A DNA stretch of 64,000 nucleotides from Conus ventricosus (lineage: Eukaryota > Mollusca > Gastropoda > Neogastropoda > Conidae), in assembly GCA_018398815.1 (NCBI GenBank), contig CM031618.1, positions 56,946,342 through 57,010,341 of the forward strand, given 5' to 3'. Made by a program: the position numbers and the translations under genes. Positions within the stretch are counted from its first letter, which is position 1. Each line of letters starts with the position of its first letter. Shown here one piece after another: positions 35,558-47,933 of this stretch. The notes beneath the pieces were generated by a model, which was not told where the DNA came from, searched no databases, and saw only the letters and a list, made by a program, of their open reading frames with translations.

Positions 35558-35576
35558 CCTGTGTGTGTGTGTGTGT

Positions 35577-35646
<70 letters not shown>

Positions 35647-35704
35647 GTGTGTCTGTGTCTGTGTCTGTGTGTAAGTGTGTGTGTCTGCGTGTGTGTCTGT
35701 GTGA

Positions 35705-35792
<88 letters not shown>

Positions 35793-35838
35793 GTGTGTGT
35801 GCGTGCATGCGCGCGCGCGCGTGTGTGTGTGTGTGTGT

Positions 35839-35918
<80 letters not shown>

Positions 35919-35925
35919 GGGGGGG
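35558..35925. repeat. (TG)n microsatellite array
   Basis: About 360 bases of TG repeat with a few CTGT and GCGC interruptions, ending in a G9 run. Confidence 0.95.
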
Positions 35926-36425
35926 GGTTAGTATTCATGTGTTTTCTTCTTTTGACTATGCTGTTTATAAAGATATTCTTTACAGAAGAATTGAAACAGA
36001 AAATGGTGTCCCTTTTTATCAAAGGAGGATGGTGGGTTAGAGATGTATTTCTTTTGTATGTGTTTATGTGTATAAATATTTTTAATCTGTTTATTTGTTG
36101 ATTATGATAGTTGCTGAGTATCGGAATTAAAAGAAATATTTGAAAAGAAAAAGACGCCATTAACTGTTTATAACTTTTTCATTCTTCTGCAAGTAAGTTT
36201 TTCTCTCAGTCTAGTTCCATCATTATCACACTGTTACACTGTGGAGTTTATTCATTTGAGTATTTTGTTAGGTGTGCTTTGGGCTTAATGACTCACAACA
36301 GACAGACATACAGACTGACACAGCCATGGTGAAAAGCTGACTGGTTGAAGGTTGGTATGGCCTGCCTGTTAGAAGATAGGGGAGTTGGTGTCATGCGGCG
36401 AGAGTTGTGGTCAGGTCTTTGGCTG

Positions 36426-36470
<45 letters not shown>

Positions 36471-37600
36471 TGTGGCTTGAGATGTGCTCACCTTGCACGT
36501 GCACTGGGCACGTTGGTTGGAAGTGAGCTACTTGGCAGTCAGTTGAGTTGTGGCCACTGGTTTGGTATGTAACAGTCTGGAGAGGCTTGTGTAGGACTGG
36601 TGTATAGTCAGTGTGTAGTGCATGTCTCTGCCAGAGGAGTAGGTAAAGTTGTGCAGTGGTCAGTGTGATGGTAGTAGTCCAGTATTGAGCTAGTGGACTG
36701 ATGTTTGTCAGTAAGTGCTGACCTTGTTCAGCAAGTAGGGGTAGGCCTGCAAGTCTGTGTGACTGGCCTGAGATCCTGTGGAGATTCTCTGTTTCAGTGT
36801 CCTGCCTGACCAGTTCCTGGGTTGACCACAGGGTTCAATGGCAGTGTTTGTATGGTAACTGTTTGTCCAGAGAGCACCACCCCGTTTTTCCAAGTGATGT
36901 TTAATTTAGAGGCACTGAGCCAGAGTTCCTACAGTGGTGTGAGAGGCCTGCTACCAGAGGTGGACCCAACAGCCTGCAGTGCCTGCCACTTTGCCTTCCC
37001 TAGCCACAGTCCAGTGGCACCTGCCATCAGTTGTTGCTGATCCAGTCCTGTACTTGGGTGCCCCCTGCAGATCTTCATTGCACCTGAATACCTTTCGACC
37101 TGTTTGCAGACAGAGGGATGCCCCAAGAGCATGTCCAACAGCTGAGGTCCTGTCGACCCCTTATTGAGTCTGGGTGAGGCAGAGGGAATCCAGCCACTCA
37201 CCCAGGTGCTCCGTGAATTGTTTAGTGCCTGGTGAGCTATCGCGTGTTCAACAGCTGCCCTGTTTGTAACAGGGTGGGGTAGCGAGGAGAACCTGCACCA
37301 GCCACCCGCCCTGACACCTGTTCGTATGATGTGAATAGAAGAGATTAACCAGTGATGTCTTGGCGCAGTCAGTATTAAGTATTTGCAAAAGTGTGGTGCC
37401 CTGCATGATGCCCTTTAAGAGTTGATAGTGGCCTGGTAATGGACAGTGGATAACACTACTGGGAATCTGTTGTCGTCCGCATCTTTGTCATAGTCCTCAT
37501 TTTTGTTGTCATCTTCGTCTTTGTCATCTTCTTCAACCTAATTATCACCAATAATCAGCTGCATTTAAAAAAAAGAAACAGTTGTGTTCTTGATACATGC
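35926..37600. other. Intron sequence without a recognisable gene
   Basis: A short (CT)n run lies at about 36,430-36,466. From about 36,480 to 37,330 the base composition is notably more GC-rich and open frames occur on both strands, but none shows a domain, a convincing splice context or codon periodicity that I can defend. Confidence 0.45.
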
Positions 37601-37607
37601 CTCTTTT

Positions 37608-37795
<188 letters not shown>

Positions 37796-38414
37796 AGTTA
37801 TAAAAAAAAGGGTACCAGCACTCCCTGGATGACATTATGAGCTCTCAAAATTAGGTAACCGCATCTGTGACAAGTCAAAATTGTCAACCAGCACACCATC
37901 CCCTCTCTCATTCACCTCTTGTACAAACTGTACAAACACACTCCCCATCTCCTCCCCACTCCCTCCGTCTTCTCCACCCCTCGCCCCAAATATTCACCAA
38001 CCACAAGTGGACAGTCGTGCGTGCAGCTAGCAAATGATGCAGTTATGTTAAACAGCGCTTTGTCAGTTGGCATGTGCTGATATAGACGCTGCAAAACAAG
38101 CGTAGTTTCGAACATTAGAAATTGTTCCATTCCACAGTAGGGGGTAAGGGATCTCCAGAAATGTAAGTTGAAACTATGTTTCTAAATTTTGAATCTATGC
38201 ATTGATTGTATGTATACCATGTGGTTTAATAGTATAACTTTAGGCCAGTACTTGGTGAGATCTATCAAGATGATAAATGAGTATTCTGTTGTGATAGTTC
38301 GTTTGCCACCATGTAGTAAAAGCTATTACAGTGCTTGATTAAGATTCTTTGTTAACAATCTGACCACCATACTTTGTGTACAATCTGACTTTTGCCAGTA
38401 TGCAATTTCATATG
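37796..38414. other. No feature recognised
   Basis: Unique intron sequence with no convincing exon or repeat. Confidence 0.45.
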
Positions 38415-39314
38415 TTAACCTTTTCACGACGCACCATGACATAGTGATGGTAACTCAGTCGACCGTTCACAACGACCTTTTCCGCAGTGATGGCAATGCT
38501 GCTGTACTTGCTGGACGTGCTGTGCCTCCATGGCTGCACAACTCTTTCGTCTACAGTCTCAGGGATGCAGCTGCCCTAGATATTTAAAACAGGGTTCTAG
38601 CCACTGGAAATGTACATGCACTAGCGATGACCTTTGAGACCCCAGAGTAGTCCAAAGAAAGAGACCCATCTGGCTCTGGAAATTTCAGCAAAAGGCACGT
38701 GTGGAATTTCTGTTTCGTCAATATGTTGAAGTGTTAGAATTGGTTCAGCAAAGCGGTTCAGAGGATGAGGGGGATGAAGGTGTACAAGTTTATCGAAAAG
38801 AATCTGAGCTTGATTTATTTGCTCTGTGTATTTAACAGTTTTATACGTTGTGTCGTCTGAAGCCAAAACAGTGAAAACTGTGTACAGTGTGCAATGATTT
38901 ATTTTCTTTTTTTATTTTCAATTGGATTACACATGTTGAATACCTCAGGATTTCTCTAAATCTATTCAAAGTAAGAGCGAAATTTTAGGCCCCTTTTCTT
39001 CCTCATTTGCTGTTGTCAAGCTAACCAAACAAACGTAAACAAGATTTTGTTCTCCTACGTTTTAGTTACGTTGCTTCCGTAACTGTAGCTTTGCTATTTT
39101 ACTTAAAATATATTCAAGTCTATGCTCATTGCAAAGTTCGCGTTTTACCCTTCTCGTTGATATATAGCAATTGATTGTTAATTTATATTAGGGGAAGTAA
39201 AACAAAGTTAAAAAAATGTGAAAATCGCGCGTCTGCAACGGTTGTAAGCACTTGCAGTGCACTTGGCTGCAGGAAAGTGACGCTGCTCTGCCGCACCCAT
39301 CGTGAAAGCATTAA
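38415..39314. mobile_element. Possible piggyBac-type non-autonomous element
   Basis: The interval is exactly 900 bp from TTAA to TTAA. Its ends are imperfect inverted repeats: CCTTTTCACGACGCACC on the left, and the reverse complement of the right end reads TGCTTTCACGATGGGTGC. piggyBac elements insert at and duplicate TTAA and often start with CC. No transposase is encoded; a short minus-strand frame at 38,866-38,621 has no recognised domain. TTAA is common in AT-rich DNA, so the call rests on the terminal similarity. Confidence 0.35.
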
Positions 39315-40939
39315 GATAACAACTATATGAAAATTCTGATAGGAAAAACAGTATGCCTGTACTAGGTGAAAAATGTTAAGTGGAAGTTGATTCATGGATA
39401 TTGGTAATTGTTGGAATGCTTTGTAGTGTGTGACTCTTAAGTCTACACACTACATGTGTGTTTTGACTAAGTGTGTTCCAAGCTACTGCAATTCAATTCG
39501 TAAGAAAAACTGAAGAGTTATTTGACTAAACTTGCTTAGCATTATATTACTGTCTCCTACCCTTTGTTAAATTCCACTCAAAATCTAAGCAATACTGGAA
39601 TGATCATTATGGCAGACATATTCATGCTAGCCTAATCTTTTGTTAGCTGACATCTCACATATTCTCTGAAAGCCAGAGGGCAAGTGTGTGAACTCGACAA
39701 GCCAGACTCAGCTACCTAACTACAGACCAGGTTCTGTTTGTCCAAGAACCTGGGACCATACCTACCCTGGACAAGCCTGGTAGTGAAGAAACACCACAGC
39801 CCAGCAATTGAGCAGCAGGTCCATAGAAGTGAATCATTCACCAGCAACAAGAGAGAGATAAACTGTCCTCTCTGACATCAGATAAGTTCTGATATTCCAA
39901 GTGGACTCCAACTCATCTCATACAGAACTTTTCCACCCTTAATGATGAAACAGTGAGAACCTAAACTCAGCCTGAAAAGACTGTGTGAAATTAATTTTAT
40001 TATGTCACCCTTGTATAAACCAGTAAAGTTGATGTGTGAAAGTGCACGTAACTTGTATCAGTTCTTTGTTGTTCAATCAGTATTGAATATCTGAACTTCT
40101 CTCTAATTTTGTCTCTCAGAGCTACAAGTACTTTTAAGAGTATGACCCTAAGGAAACTTATCCTTGATGCACTACTACTGAGTATTTTAACGGTCCGAGA
40201 AACATAAAAATTTCTTTTGATGACTGGTACTGGAAAGTTGCTTCTTCTATCACTAAAAAGAGAGAGAGGGTGGAGGTGAAATTTTAACATAACTCTATAT
40301 GAGAAAATATTCCAAGTCCTTCCCCTAGAGGACACACTACCCCCCCCCCCCCAACACACGTCACAGCATCTTACAAATGTAATTTAAGTACATTTTCACT
40401 CCATCTCTATCCATATACCATCAGAAAATAAAATAAAGCAAGATGGAGAAGCTAGTATTAGATTAAAACTGCTATTGGAATAAAAGTATTGTTAAGTGCA
40501 TCAAACAGGGCTTTCCAGTAACAAGTAAAGTTGCATCTTTTCATTTACCCTACACATCAGTGAACCTATCATTTTGAAGCAGCTTGAAATTCAATTGAAA
40601 AAAATGAAAGCAAAAGCTGTTGATACTATCATTATTATCCAATCGAAACTATGAAATAAGATGAGCAAATATAAAGAAAATACCATGAAACATAACCCTT
40701 GTGCATCTTCGTGACAGCTGAACTTTTTATAATCAAAATATTTTTCTTCCCGAATGAACTGTCGTCGTCTGTTTTAACATCCGAAAGACGACGATGAAAA
40801 ATATGGCTGAAATGTATGAGAGGTATGTTACAACTTTGTATGAAAACAGCATAACACCTAGTATCCGGGATGACACATCTACAGTGATGCGACTTCTCGG
40901 GCATCTAGGTCGTTTGCTAGAGATTACTACACGTTTGAA

Positions 40940-40940
<1 letters not shown>
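39315..40940. other. No feature recognised
   Basis: Intron sequence. A 119-codon minus-strand frame (40,359-40,000) has no recognisable motif and is not called. A C11 run occurs near 40,341. Confidence 0.4.
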
Positions 40941-41027
<87 letters not shown>

Positions 41028-41046
41028 TTCTGTGTGTGTGTGTGTG
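40941..41046. repeat. (CT)n-(TG)n microsatellite
   Basis: CT at about 40,941-41,025 followed by a short TG run. Confidence 0.95.
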
Positions 41047-41094
41047 ATCACTCAGACTGGAAAAATTCGAGAAGAATAACATTGTACATTTGCT

Positions 41095-42420
41095 TTGGCA
41101 GATTGTTTAAAGTATTATAAACAGGAAATTGATAGAGTTCTTTTGATTAAATACAATGTTTTCCAAAAATCAAACAGGATTGAGATAATATCATTCTACT
41201 TTAAATCGTATTTTTGTGCTGAAGTCATTTTAGGAATGAGCAAAAATTGTTTTGTGCATTCATTGATTTCAAAAAGGCCCTGAATTACATTTGGAGACAA
41301 AAGTTGGGGATTAAACTGCTACAGCAGTTCTAACCAACATTGTTAATATGTGTGACAGAAATGGTCTTATGTGTTTCCTAATGCAAAATAATCTAATTTT
41401 CATGGGTGTTGAACAAGGAGAAACTCTTTCTCCTGTTCTATTTCCACTATATCTCAATGACGTAAAGGATGATAGTTGAAAGAATGTCTGTCATTATGTC
41501 GCTACTAGAGTGAAGGATGATGAACTTTTAAATGTCATACATTGTTAATACAACGACTGCAGCTTTTTCTTTTTGTTTCTGTTTTTGACACTTTGGTGAG
41601 TGTGGAGCACTGCCTAAGGTGACCAGCAATTGCTGGTTCTAATCTCTGGTTGAATCTATCCAGACAGATCGGCTGGTAACAAACTCAAAGCCTTTACTTC
41701 TCGTTGAAGAATTGCATATTAATCTTCATATGACCGTCACAGCTGTTCCAACAGACACATGAGTTATCCTCCCTCTACGACCACTCCCTCAAATCACATT
41801 CCAGTCGCATTTTTTCAAACTCTCAAGTCTGGCTGGTTCACAGCTCATCGGACAGAAATTTCGACAAATTTTGGCAAGTCAGTCGATAAATGAACATAAA
41901 TTATTCTAAATCATTCAAGACTCATGATGCAGAGCAGTCAATCAAAGTTCATCGAAGTTTTAACAGGGATACGGAACGGTATCATAGACAATTAAAGTGT
42001 TTGGAACATTGACAAACAATTTCTAGAATCTTCTTACACTTTTGGCACTATTCTTGATCTTGAAAGAAACCTCTAGAATCATTACGTACTCTGTGTATGT
42101 GTATCGTTTAGAAAACAAACTTCACGTGAAACTTTACACATCTACAGCAAACTCAAAACACGTAGATCCAAACCAAAAAGCTATAAGAAATAAAGTTTAT
42201 CGGTTAGTAAAATTTAGCTACTGGTGCTTTTATGTGTGGATGACACGCCTTTACTGGGGCAGTCTGGAGACAGTTTACAAAAGACTTTGATTTATGAATG
42301 TTGTCAGGTTTGGCAAACTTGATGTGAATACAGACAAAATAAATGTGTTGATATTTGACATAAATTTAAGTTAAACAGTGCATGTCAGATTGAATTCAAA
42401 TAAACGTGTTGTTACCAAAC
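41095..42420 (+). pseudogene. Highly degraded non-LTR reverse transcriptase
   Basis: Scattered pieces keep RT order. Near 41,255-41,300 there is FIDFKKALNYIW (motif A). Near 41,400-41,460 there is MGVEQGETLSPVLFPLYLND (motif B). Near 42,225-42,260 a decayed ADD-box context reads RLYWGSLETVYKRL, and VNTDKINVLIF lies near 42,330. The middle part (41,560-42,040) is not recognisable and may be an insertion or simply decayed. The clade cannot be assigned. Confidence 0.6.
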
Positions 42421-42429
42421 AAAACAAAA

Positions 42430-43450
42430 AAAAAATTCTTACTAATTTAATCAGCATCAACATCACTATCATCATCATCATTATCACTATCATGATTACT
42501 ACTATCATTTTCGTTAATACTCACTCACTCACTCGCTCTCTCCTTTGACCGGATGGTCGTGGGGGAGACATGATGGACGTCTTGCGGGCCAGAGAGCGCC
42601 AGCCAGGTCTGTCTTCTGCTGCTCTGATCAGGGAGGGGCTGTCCATTCGGGTCCACTCTTTGATGTTGTCCATCCAGTTCTTTGCTGGTCGTCCGCGTCT
42701 GCGGCCACCTTCCAATGTTCCTTGCAGCACTGTCTTGGGTAGGCTGTTGTGGCGAGTGACGTGACCAAACCATGTCAACTTCCTCCTTTTCACAAGCGCT
42801 AGGAGGGGTTCCTGCGGGCCTGCCCGTGATGTTATTTGGGCACGAACGAAGTCGTTGGTCTTGTGGTCTTTCCAGGAGATCCCTAGCATGCGTCTGTAGC
42901 ACTTGGTCTCAAACGTTTGGACTGTACTGGTCGTCTCAGCTGTCATGGTCCAGCTCTCGCAGCCATAGAGAAGGATGGACAGAACCAGGGCTTTGTATAA
43001 TGTGATCTTTGTTGGGAAGCTGATGTCTTTGCTGCTCCAGATCTTATCAAGTCTTGCCATGGTGGATGTTGCGATGGCGAGCCTGGTCTTAATTTCGGTG
43101 GTGGAGCGTCCGTCCTTGGTGAGTGTGGCGCCGAGGTATTTAAAAGCGTCCACCTCTTCGAGCTGTTGGCCGTTCATAGTGATCCGTGCAGCGGTGTTGT
43201 TGGCGCTGTTGACCATGACTTTGCTCTTTTCGCAGCTGACCTCCATGCCATATGCCTTTGATGTGTCTGTCAGTCTGTTGGTGAGACCCTGCAGTTCGCT
43301 GTTGCTGCCCCCATCAGGTCGATATCATCGGCGAAACATAGGTTGTTGATCGTTCGCCCACCGATGGAGATTGTGGACTCAAAATCATGTAGAGTCTCTG
43401 TCAAGATGTTTTCCAGATAGAGGTTGAACAACACCGGATTGAACAGCACT
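42430..43450 (-). pseudogene. 5'-truncated RTE-type LINE, RT to 3' end
   Basis: The minus-strand RT starts near 43,450 with a decayed PVLFNLYLENILTETLHDFE and FADDIDLMG. It then has an open run 43,246-42,521: MEVSCEKSKVMVNS, FKYLGATLTKDG, LLYGCESWTM, LGISWKDHKTNDFVR, RRKLTWFGHVTRHNSLPKTV, GRRRGRPAKNWMDNIKEW. This is the C-terminal half of an RTE-like LINE. Only a frame change near 43,300 interrupts it, so it is fairly young. The 3' end passes into a GAGT and ATG/ATGA-type simple repeat tail (42,540 down to about 42,450), usual for RTE elements. Confidence 0.85.
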
Positions 43451-43629
43451 CCTACTACTACACTACACGTTAATACTAATATTTTACTAATATGGTCATT
43501 ACAGTTATTGTTCTACCATCATAACCGTAAAACTATTATATTTGCTATTATTGTTAATATTATCATTATGCCTTCGTATATCTCTTACACTTCATCTCAC
43601 TATCTTTCCTTTCTCTGAAATCATTACTA

Positions 43630-43990
43630 CTATCATTTTATGATTCATTCATCATTTATTATGCCCATCGCTCCCGGTGGAGCATAGGCCATCGACGACC
43701 CTTCGCCATCGCACTCTGTTCTGGGCTGTTCTAGTCATTCCAGTCCAGTTGGCCCCTAGTTGCTTCACCTCCGCCTCAGTGTCTCGCCTCCAGCTGTTGC
43801 GAGGTCGGCTTCTCTTCCTCTTTCCCTGCGGGTTCCAGGTCAGGGCTTGGCGTGTGGTGCTGGACGCTGGCTTCCTGAGGGTGTGTCCGATCCAGCCCCA
43901 CTTCCTTCGCAGTATCTGCTTGGCCACTGGTTCCTGTCCTGCACGCTCCCACAGATCTTCATTTCGGATCTTTTCCATCGGATTTTCTAG
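43630..43990 (-). pseudogene. 5'-truncated LINE C-terminus (second RTE-like family)
   Basis: An open frame of 108 codons reads IRNEDLWERAGQEPVAKQIL, RRKWGWIGHTLRKPAS, ALTWNPQGKRKRSRPRNSWR, and ends near GLCSTGSDGHNK. This is the C-terminal segment found in a common LINE family of molluscs and flatworms. Only the last 330 bp were inserted. The tail is an ATGA/ATAA-rich repeat at about 43,660-43,630. It is a different family from the RTE copy just upstream on the map. Confidence 0.82.
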
Positions 43991-44149
43991 ATATTATTTT
44001 ATGATTATGATTATGAACATTAAGCACTTTCTAGATTCTATCTTTCTATCTTTCCAGTGATCTTGTCATTTTTTATCCTTCCTGTCCCCCCTCTTCCTCT
44101 CCTTCTCTTTCTCTCTCTCCCTTCTGTCATTATGCTGTAGTTCTTATGT

Positions 44150-44190
44150 TACTACTACTACTACTCCTACTCCTACTCCTCCTCCTACTC

Positions 44191-44226
<36 letters not shown>

Positions 44227-44391
44227 CTACTCCTACTCCTACTCCTACTGCTACTACTGCTACTACCACCACTACTCTCATTATCATCATAGTTGGCATT
44301 ATTACTATTATCATTATGATTATCATTATTATTAATATTTTTAGAAGTAGTAGTAGTATGAGTAGTAGTAGTAGTAGTGGTGGTGGTGGTG

Positions 44392-44439
<48 letters not shown>

Positions 44440-44503
44440 ATAGTAGCAGTAATAGTAGTAGTAGCAGTAGTGGTAGTAGTAGTAGTAGTAGTAGTAGTAG
44501 TTA
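44150..44503. repeat. Inverted pair of trinucleotide arrays, (CTA)n and (TAG)n
   Basis: The left array (44,150-44,275) is CTA/CTC-based and the right one (44,343-44,503) is TAG/TGG-based, i.e. its reverse complement, separated by about 67 bases of ATT-rich sequence. Homopolymeric Ser/Thr/Val frames are artefacts. Confidence 0.9.
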
Positions 44504-44579
44504 GAAGTATCATTATAAGTATTAGAATTAGTATTATTTTCATTGTTATTATGACTATTCTAAATTTCAAAGCGGAGTG

Positions 44580-44823
44580 ACTGAGGGCTGAAAATAAGCA
44601 ACATTTGGAAAGAGAGGGGGTGTGACCGCAAGGACACAAACAGAGTACAGGACTAGACACAATGCATTTCGACCTCTTGGGTCTTCTTCAGGTGAAAACA
44701 AACAACATTTAGGACATGTGACAAGAAAAACATGTAGCCATTTAGCTTCTGAAATAATCAACGAAGCAAGGCACTTCAAACTCAAATGTTACGTGTGTGT
44801 GGTTTTGTGTGTGGTGTGTGGTG

Positions 44824-44888
<65 letters not shown>

Positions 44889-44893
44889 GTGTG
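44580..44893 (+). repeat. Dispersed repeat ending in (TG)n
   Basis: It contains, on the minus strand, the hairpin CCTGAAGAAGACCC...GGTCGAAATG related to position 51-75, and on the plus strand the segment CTGAAATAATC...GGCACTTCAAACTC, shared with 37,735-37,795. It ends in a TG array at about 44,797-44,889, which abuts the splice acceptor of the last receptor exon, so the array supplies or lies next to its polypyrimidine region. Confidence 0.65.
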
Positions 44894-44900
44894 TTCTTAG

Positions 44901-46937
44901 TGTGTAGATGTAAACCACATCTGTGATGGCTACGAAAACTGCAACACAGGTGTAGACGAAAAGGGGTGTGATTTTAATGATATACGAGCAACACTAGTAC
45001 GACAAAAACCGCCACTTGTGATCAACTTCGACAGACCTGGAGCATTCACTGTGATTTCTCTACCTGACATGACTCAATGTCCTAACACCCACTTTCAGTG
45101 CCACAGTGGAGATTACTGCCTACCTGTCTACGTCAGGTGTAATGGCGTCAACGACTGTCCAGATCGTGAGGACGAGGACTGGTGCCGTTCTACACATGCC
45201 CAGGGTTCTACCGATCCCGTGGCAGTGACCACACAATATGTGTGCACGTGCACCACCTCTGTGACGGTCTCCCACAATGCCCACTGCATGACGATGAACT
45301 GATGTGTGACGTGACGTGTCCTGAATCATGCACGTGTTATGGTCTGACCTTCATCTGTCCCCACACTTCCCACACACGTTTTTTCCCACTTCTGCGTTAC
45401 ATGGACGTCAAGGAGAGCGGGCTACAGCACGCTGATGTTATCAAGAGGTCATGTTGATCCATCTCGGCGTTCAGGGCTGCCATTGGAGCAATGTCACAGC
45501 ATTTCAACTGCCCAATCTTCACAGCTTGGATTTAAGTGACAATCTACTGACTCATTTCAGCATCAGAGTTTTGAGGGAATGTTCTATCTTCAAAGACTGA
45601 ATCTGGCGGGTAATCCTTTAAAAAGCATTTTTGATAGAAAACGAAAGTATCGACTGCCGTCATGAGGATTTCAATGTTTCCAGTGTCATATTCTATTCTC
45701 TCCAGATGGACATCTTGTCAGGGATGTTCCCAAACTTGCAGATTTTGGATTTATCTCAAAGTGGCATTAGGTCTCTTTCAGGCAACAACGTGTTTCCATT
45801 TTGCACACACTGGATATGCGGGGTTGTCCTGTCCTTGAGTTCACCCCAGACTTCATGAAAGGTATGAACAGCCTCACCACATGTTCACAGACAACACCAA
45901 ACTGTGCTGCTCTGCTGGGTTACCAGAGTGTTCCTTGGTGAATGTTCATCCCCACTGACGAACTTTCCTCCTGTGACAATTTGTTAAAATCCAGTGTTTA
46001 CCGTCTGGCCCTTGCAGTGTCTGCCTTGCTTGCAATTTGTGGAAACTTTAGCAGTTTAATCTACGATTGTACTTTTCATCAGAGAGGATCAAAGTTGGCT
46101 TTGCTGTCTTTATACTTCATCTTTGTATTTCTGACTTTCTGATGGAGTGTACTTAGCCTCCATCGGAGTAGCAGATCAGGTCTTTTCTGGCGTGTACGTC
46201 TGGAAAGAAACCGAGTGGAAAAGAGTGCGGTATGCAGTGTTGCTGGCTTTCTAGCTTTTCTATCTTCTGAGGTATCAGCTTTGATCATCTGTTGATTACG
46301 TTAGATCGATTCCTCGTGATCCGCTTTCATTCAGTCAGATCCGATTTGCATCTACATCAGCTCACGTAGTCTGCATCATCACATGGACACTAGGATTTAT
46401 CTTGGCCACCGTGCCTCTGCTACCAGCAACGTCACACTGGGAGTTTTACCATCAGAAGGGTATTTGTATTCCACTGCCTGTTACCAGAGCAGAGTTTGCT
46501 GGTCATGGCTATTCCTTCAGCATCATGATCATCTGCAACTTGGTCCTCTTTCTGCTGATAGCTGCAGGACAGTGTCTTATTTTCTGGTCTGTACGAGCCA
46601 ATGCTATGTCTGACCAGGGAACCGAGACCAAGATCAGAAACACCGCCACTGTGAAGTCTAAAGAAGTCATTATCACCAGACGTCTTCTGTCCATTGCAAT
46701 GTCGGACTTTCTGTGCTGGTTTCCTATCGGTGTGTGTGGTGTGTTGTCAGTCAGTGGCGTCGCATTTCTGGGGAGCTCAATGTTGCCATGGCTATTTTCA
46801 TGTTGCCACTTAATTCAGGGCTCAACCCTTTCCTCTATACTCTGAACATTGTCTACGAAAAACGGCAAAAGGCAAAAATACTCCGTTTCCAGAAATTTCT
46901 CATAGCTTGCCAAACGAAAAGTACATTGAAAGAGTAA
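44901..46937 (+). pseudogene. Receptor last exon: LDLa modules, LRRs and 7TM of a GRL101-like GPCR
   Basis: Acceptor TTCTTAG ends at 44,900, phase 0. First comes CVDVNHICDGYENC...DEKGC, finishing the LDLa begun at 28,368. Then a complete LDLa (45,078-45,185), another (about 45,197-45,307), and an LRR N-cap CPESCTCYGLTFIC. Leucine-rich repeats follow (LHSLDLSDNLLTHF, FYLQRLNLAGNPLKSIF, FPNLQILDLSQSGIRSL) and a Cys-rich C-cap near 45,890. The rhodopsin-like 7TM domain spans about 45,975-46,920: TM1 VYRLALAVSALLAICGN, TM3 end LDRFLVIRF in the DRY position, TM5 SIMIICNLVLFLLIAAG, TM6 SIAMSDFLCWFPIGVCGV, TM7 LNSGLNPFLYTLNIVYEK with NPxxY. The order matches the snail receptor GRL101. About ten frame changes occur (near 45,186, 45,445, 45,560, 45,635, 45,800, 45,950, 46,145, 46,240, 46,275, 46,390 and 46,757), so no intact receptor is made from this sequence as read. 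Confidence 0.88.
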
Positions 46938-47933
46938 TATATCTAAAACCATCACCCTTTGAACGCTGTATGGAGGCGCTGTACCTCATTGGGACTCCTC
47001 TTGATTTTGCTTGATTCTTGTTACACACATGTACAATATGCACTGAATTTTGTGCGTTTATGGATTTAAAATTTTGGAAATGAAACGAGGAAGATGGGAA
47101 AGTTGTGGGGCGTGTGGAGTAATGTGAAAGCCAGGAAGGTACATACAACTGAAGTTAATGGTTAAACCATGGAAAAATTGGGGAAGGAAAGTAAATTTTC
47201 TATAGGGGAAGAATTTCTTTGTGAAAGGAAAGTAAAATTCCAGTGAGGAAGGAGAGTAAAAATTCTATCAGGAGGGAGAGTAAATTTCCTTCGGGGAAGA
47301 AAAGTTACTTCCATTGGGGAAAGTAAATATCAGCCTATTGTGGATGGAGGTTTAAAAAAATCCAACAGCCATTTCTGTCAGTCAGACGACGTTAATATTT
47401 GTGATGCATGAGGAAATAGAGTAATGGCTGAACATATTTTGAAAGAAAAGGCCAGAATTTTTTTCTTGCCTCTAAAGACAATATTTGTTTCGTTTGTATC
47501 GAAGTTGAAGTGGATTTTATACGAAAAAATCTAAATCAGAAACTGTATTGTGTCAACTTTCTTTCTTTCTCCTGTGTGTCTGTTTTCTTTATATGAAAAA
47601 AATGAGTGTGCATGTCGAGCTACATAATTCGCCGAATGTTATAAACTTACCTGCGATTGGTGAAGACGGCCTTTGGAATTCACAATCTGGAAGGGCTAGC
47701 ATGCTGAAGAGTGAAGTAGGGGCGGCAGTTTGGTTATGTAGGTTAAAAGATGTGTGAGAGGGATGGGGGAGGGTGGATGTTAAAGGGGTGAAGGAGAGAA
47801 TGCGGATCAGGGATGGGTGGGAGTGGAGAAGGTCAAGAATGACTGCGATGGGAGAGAAGGGGGAGGGATGGAGGGAGAGGAAAAAAGGGGTAGGGGGAGC
47901 AGAAAAGGGAAATATGAATGATGTTAGAAGAAA
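46938..47933. other. Downstream flank with degenerate 30-bp repeats
   Basis: Between about 47,180 and 47,330, four to five loose repeats of about 30-35 bp contain GGAAAGTAAATTTC-like words. From 47,750 to 47,930 the sequence is GGGA-rich. No clear polyadenylation signal for the receptor was found directly after its stop. Confidence 0.45.

Noticed and set aside
36929..37201. A 90-codon minus-strand frame in a GC-richer stretch
   Set aside because: Overlapping frames on the other strand are equally long and no homology is recognised.
40000..40359. A 119-codon minus-strand frame
   Set aside because: No motif, no splice or start support, and composition like the flanking intron.
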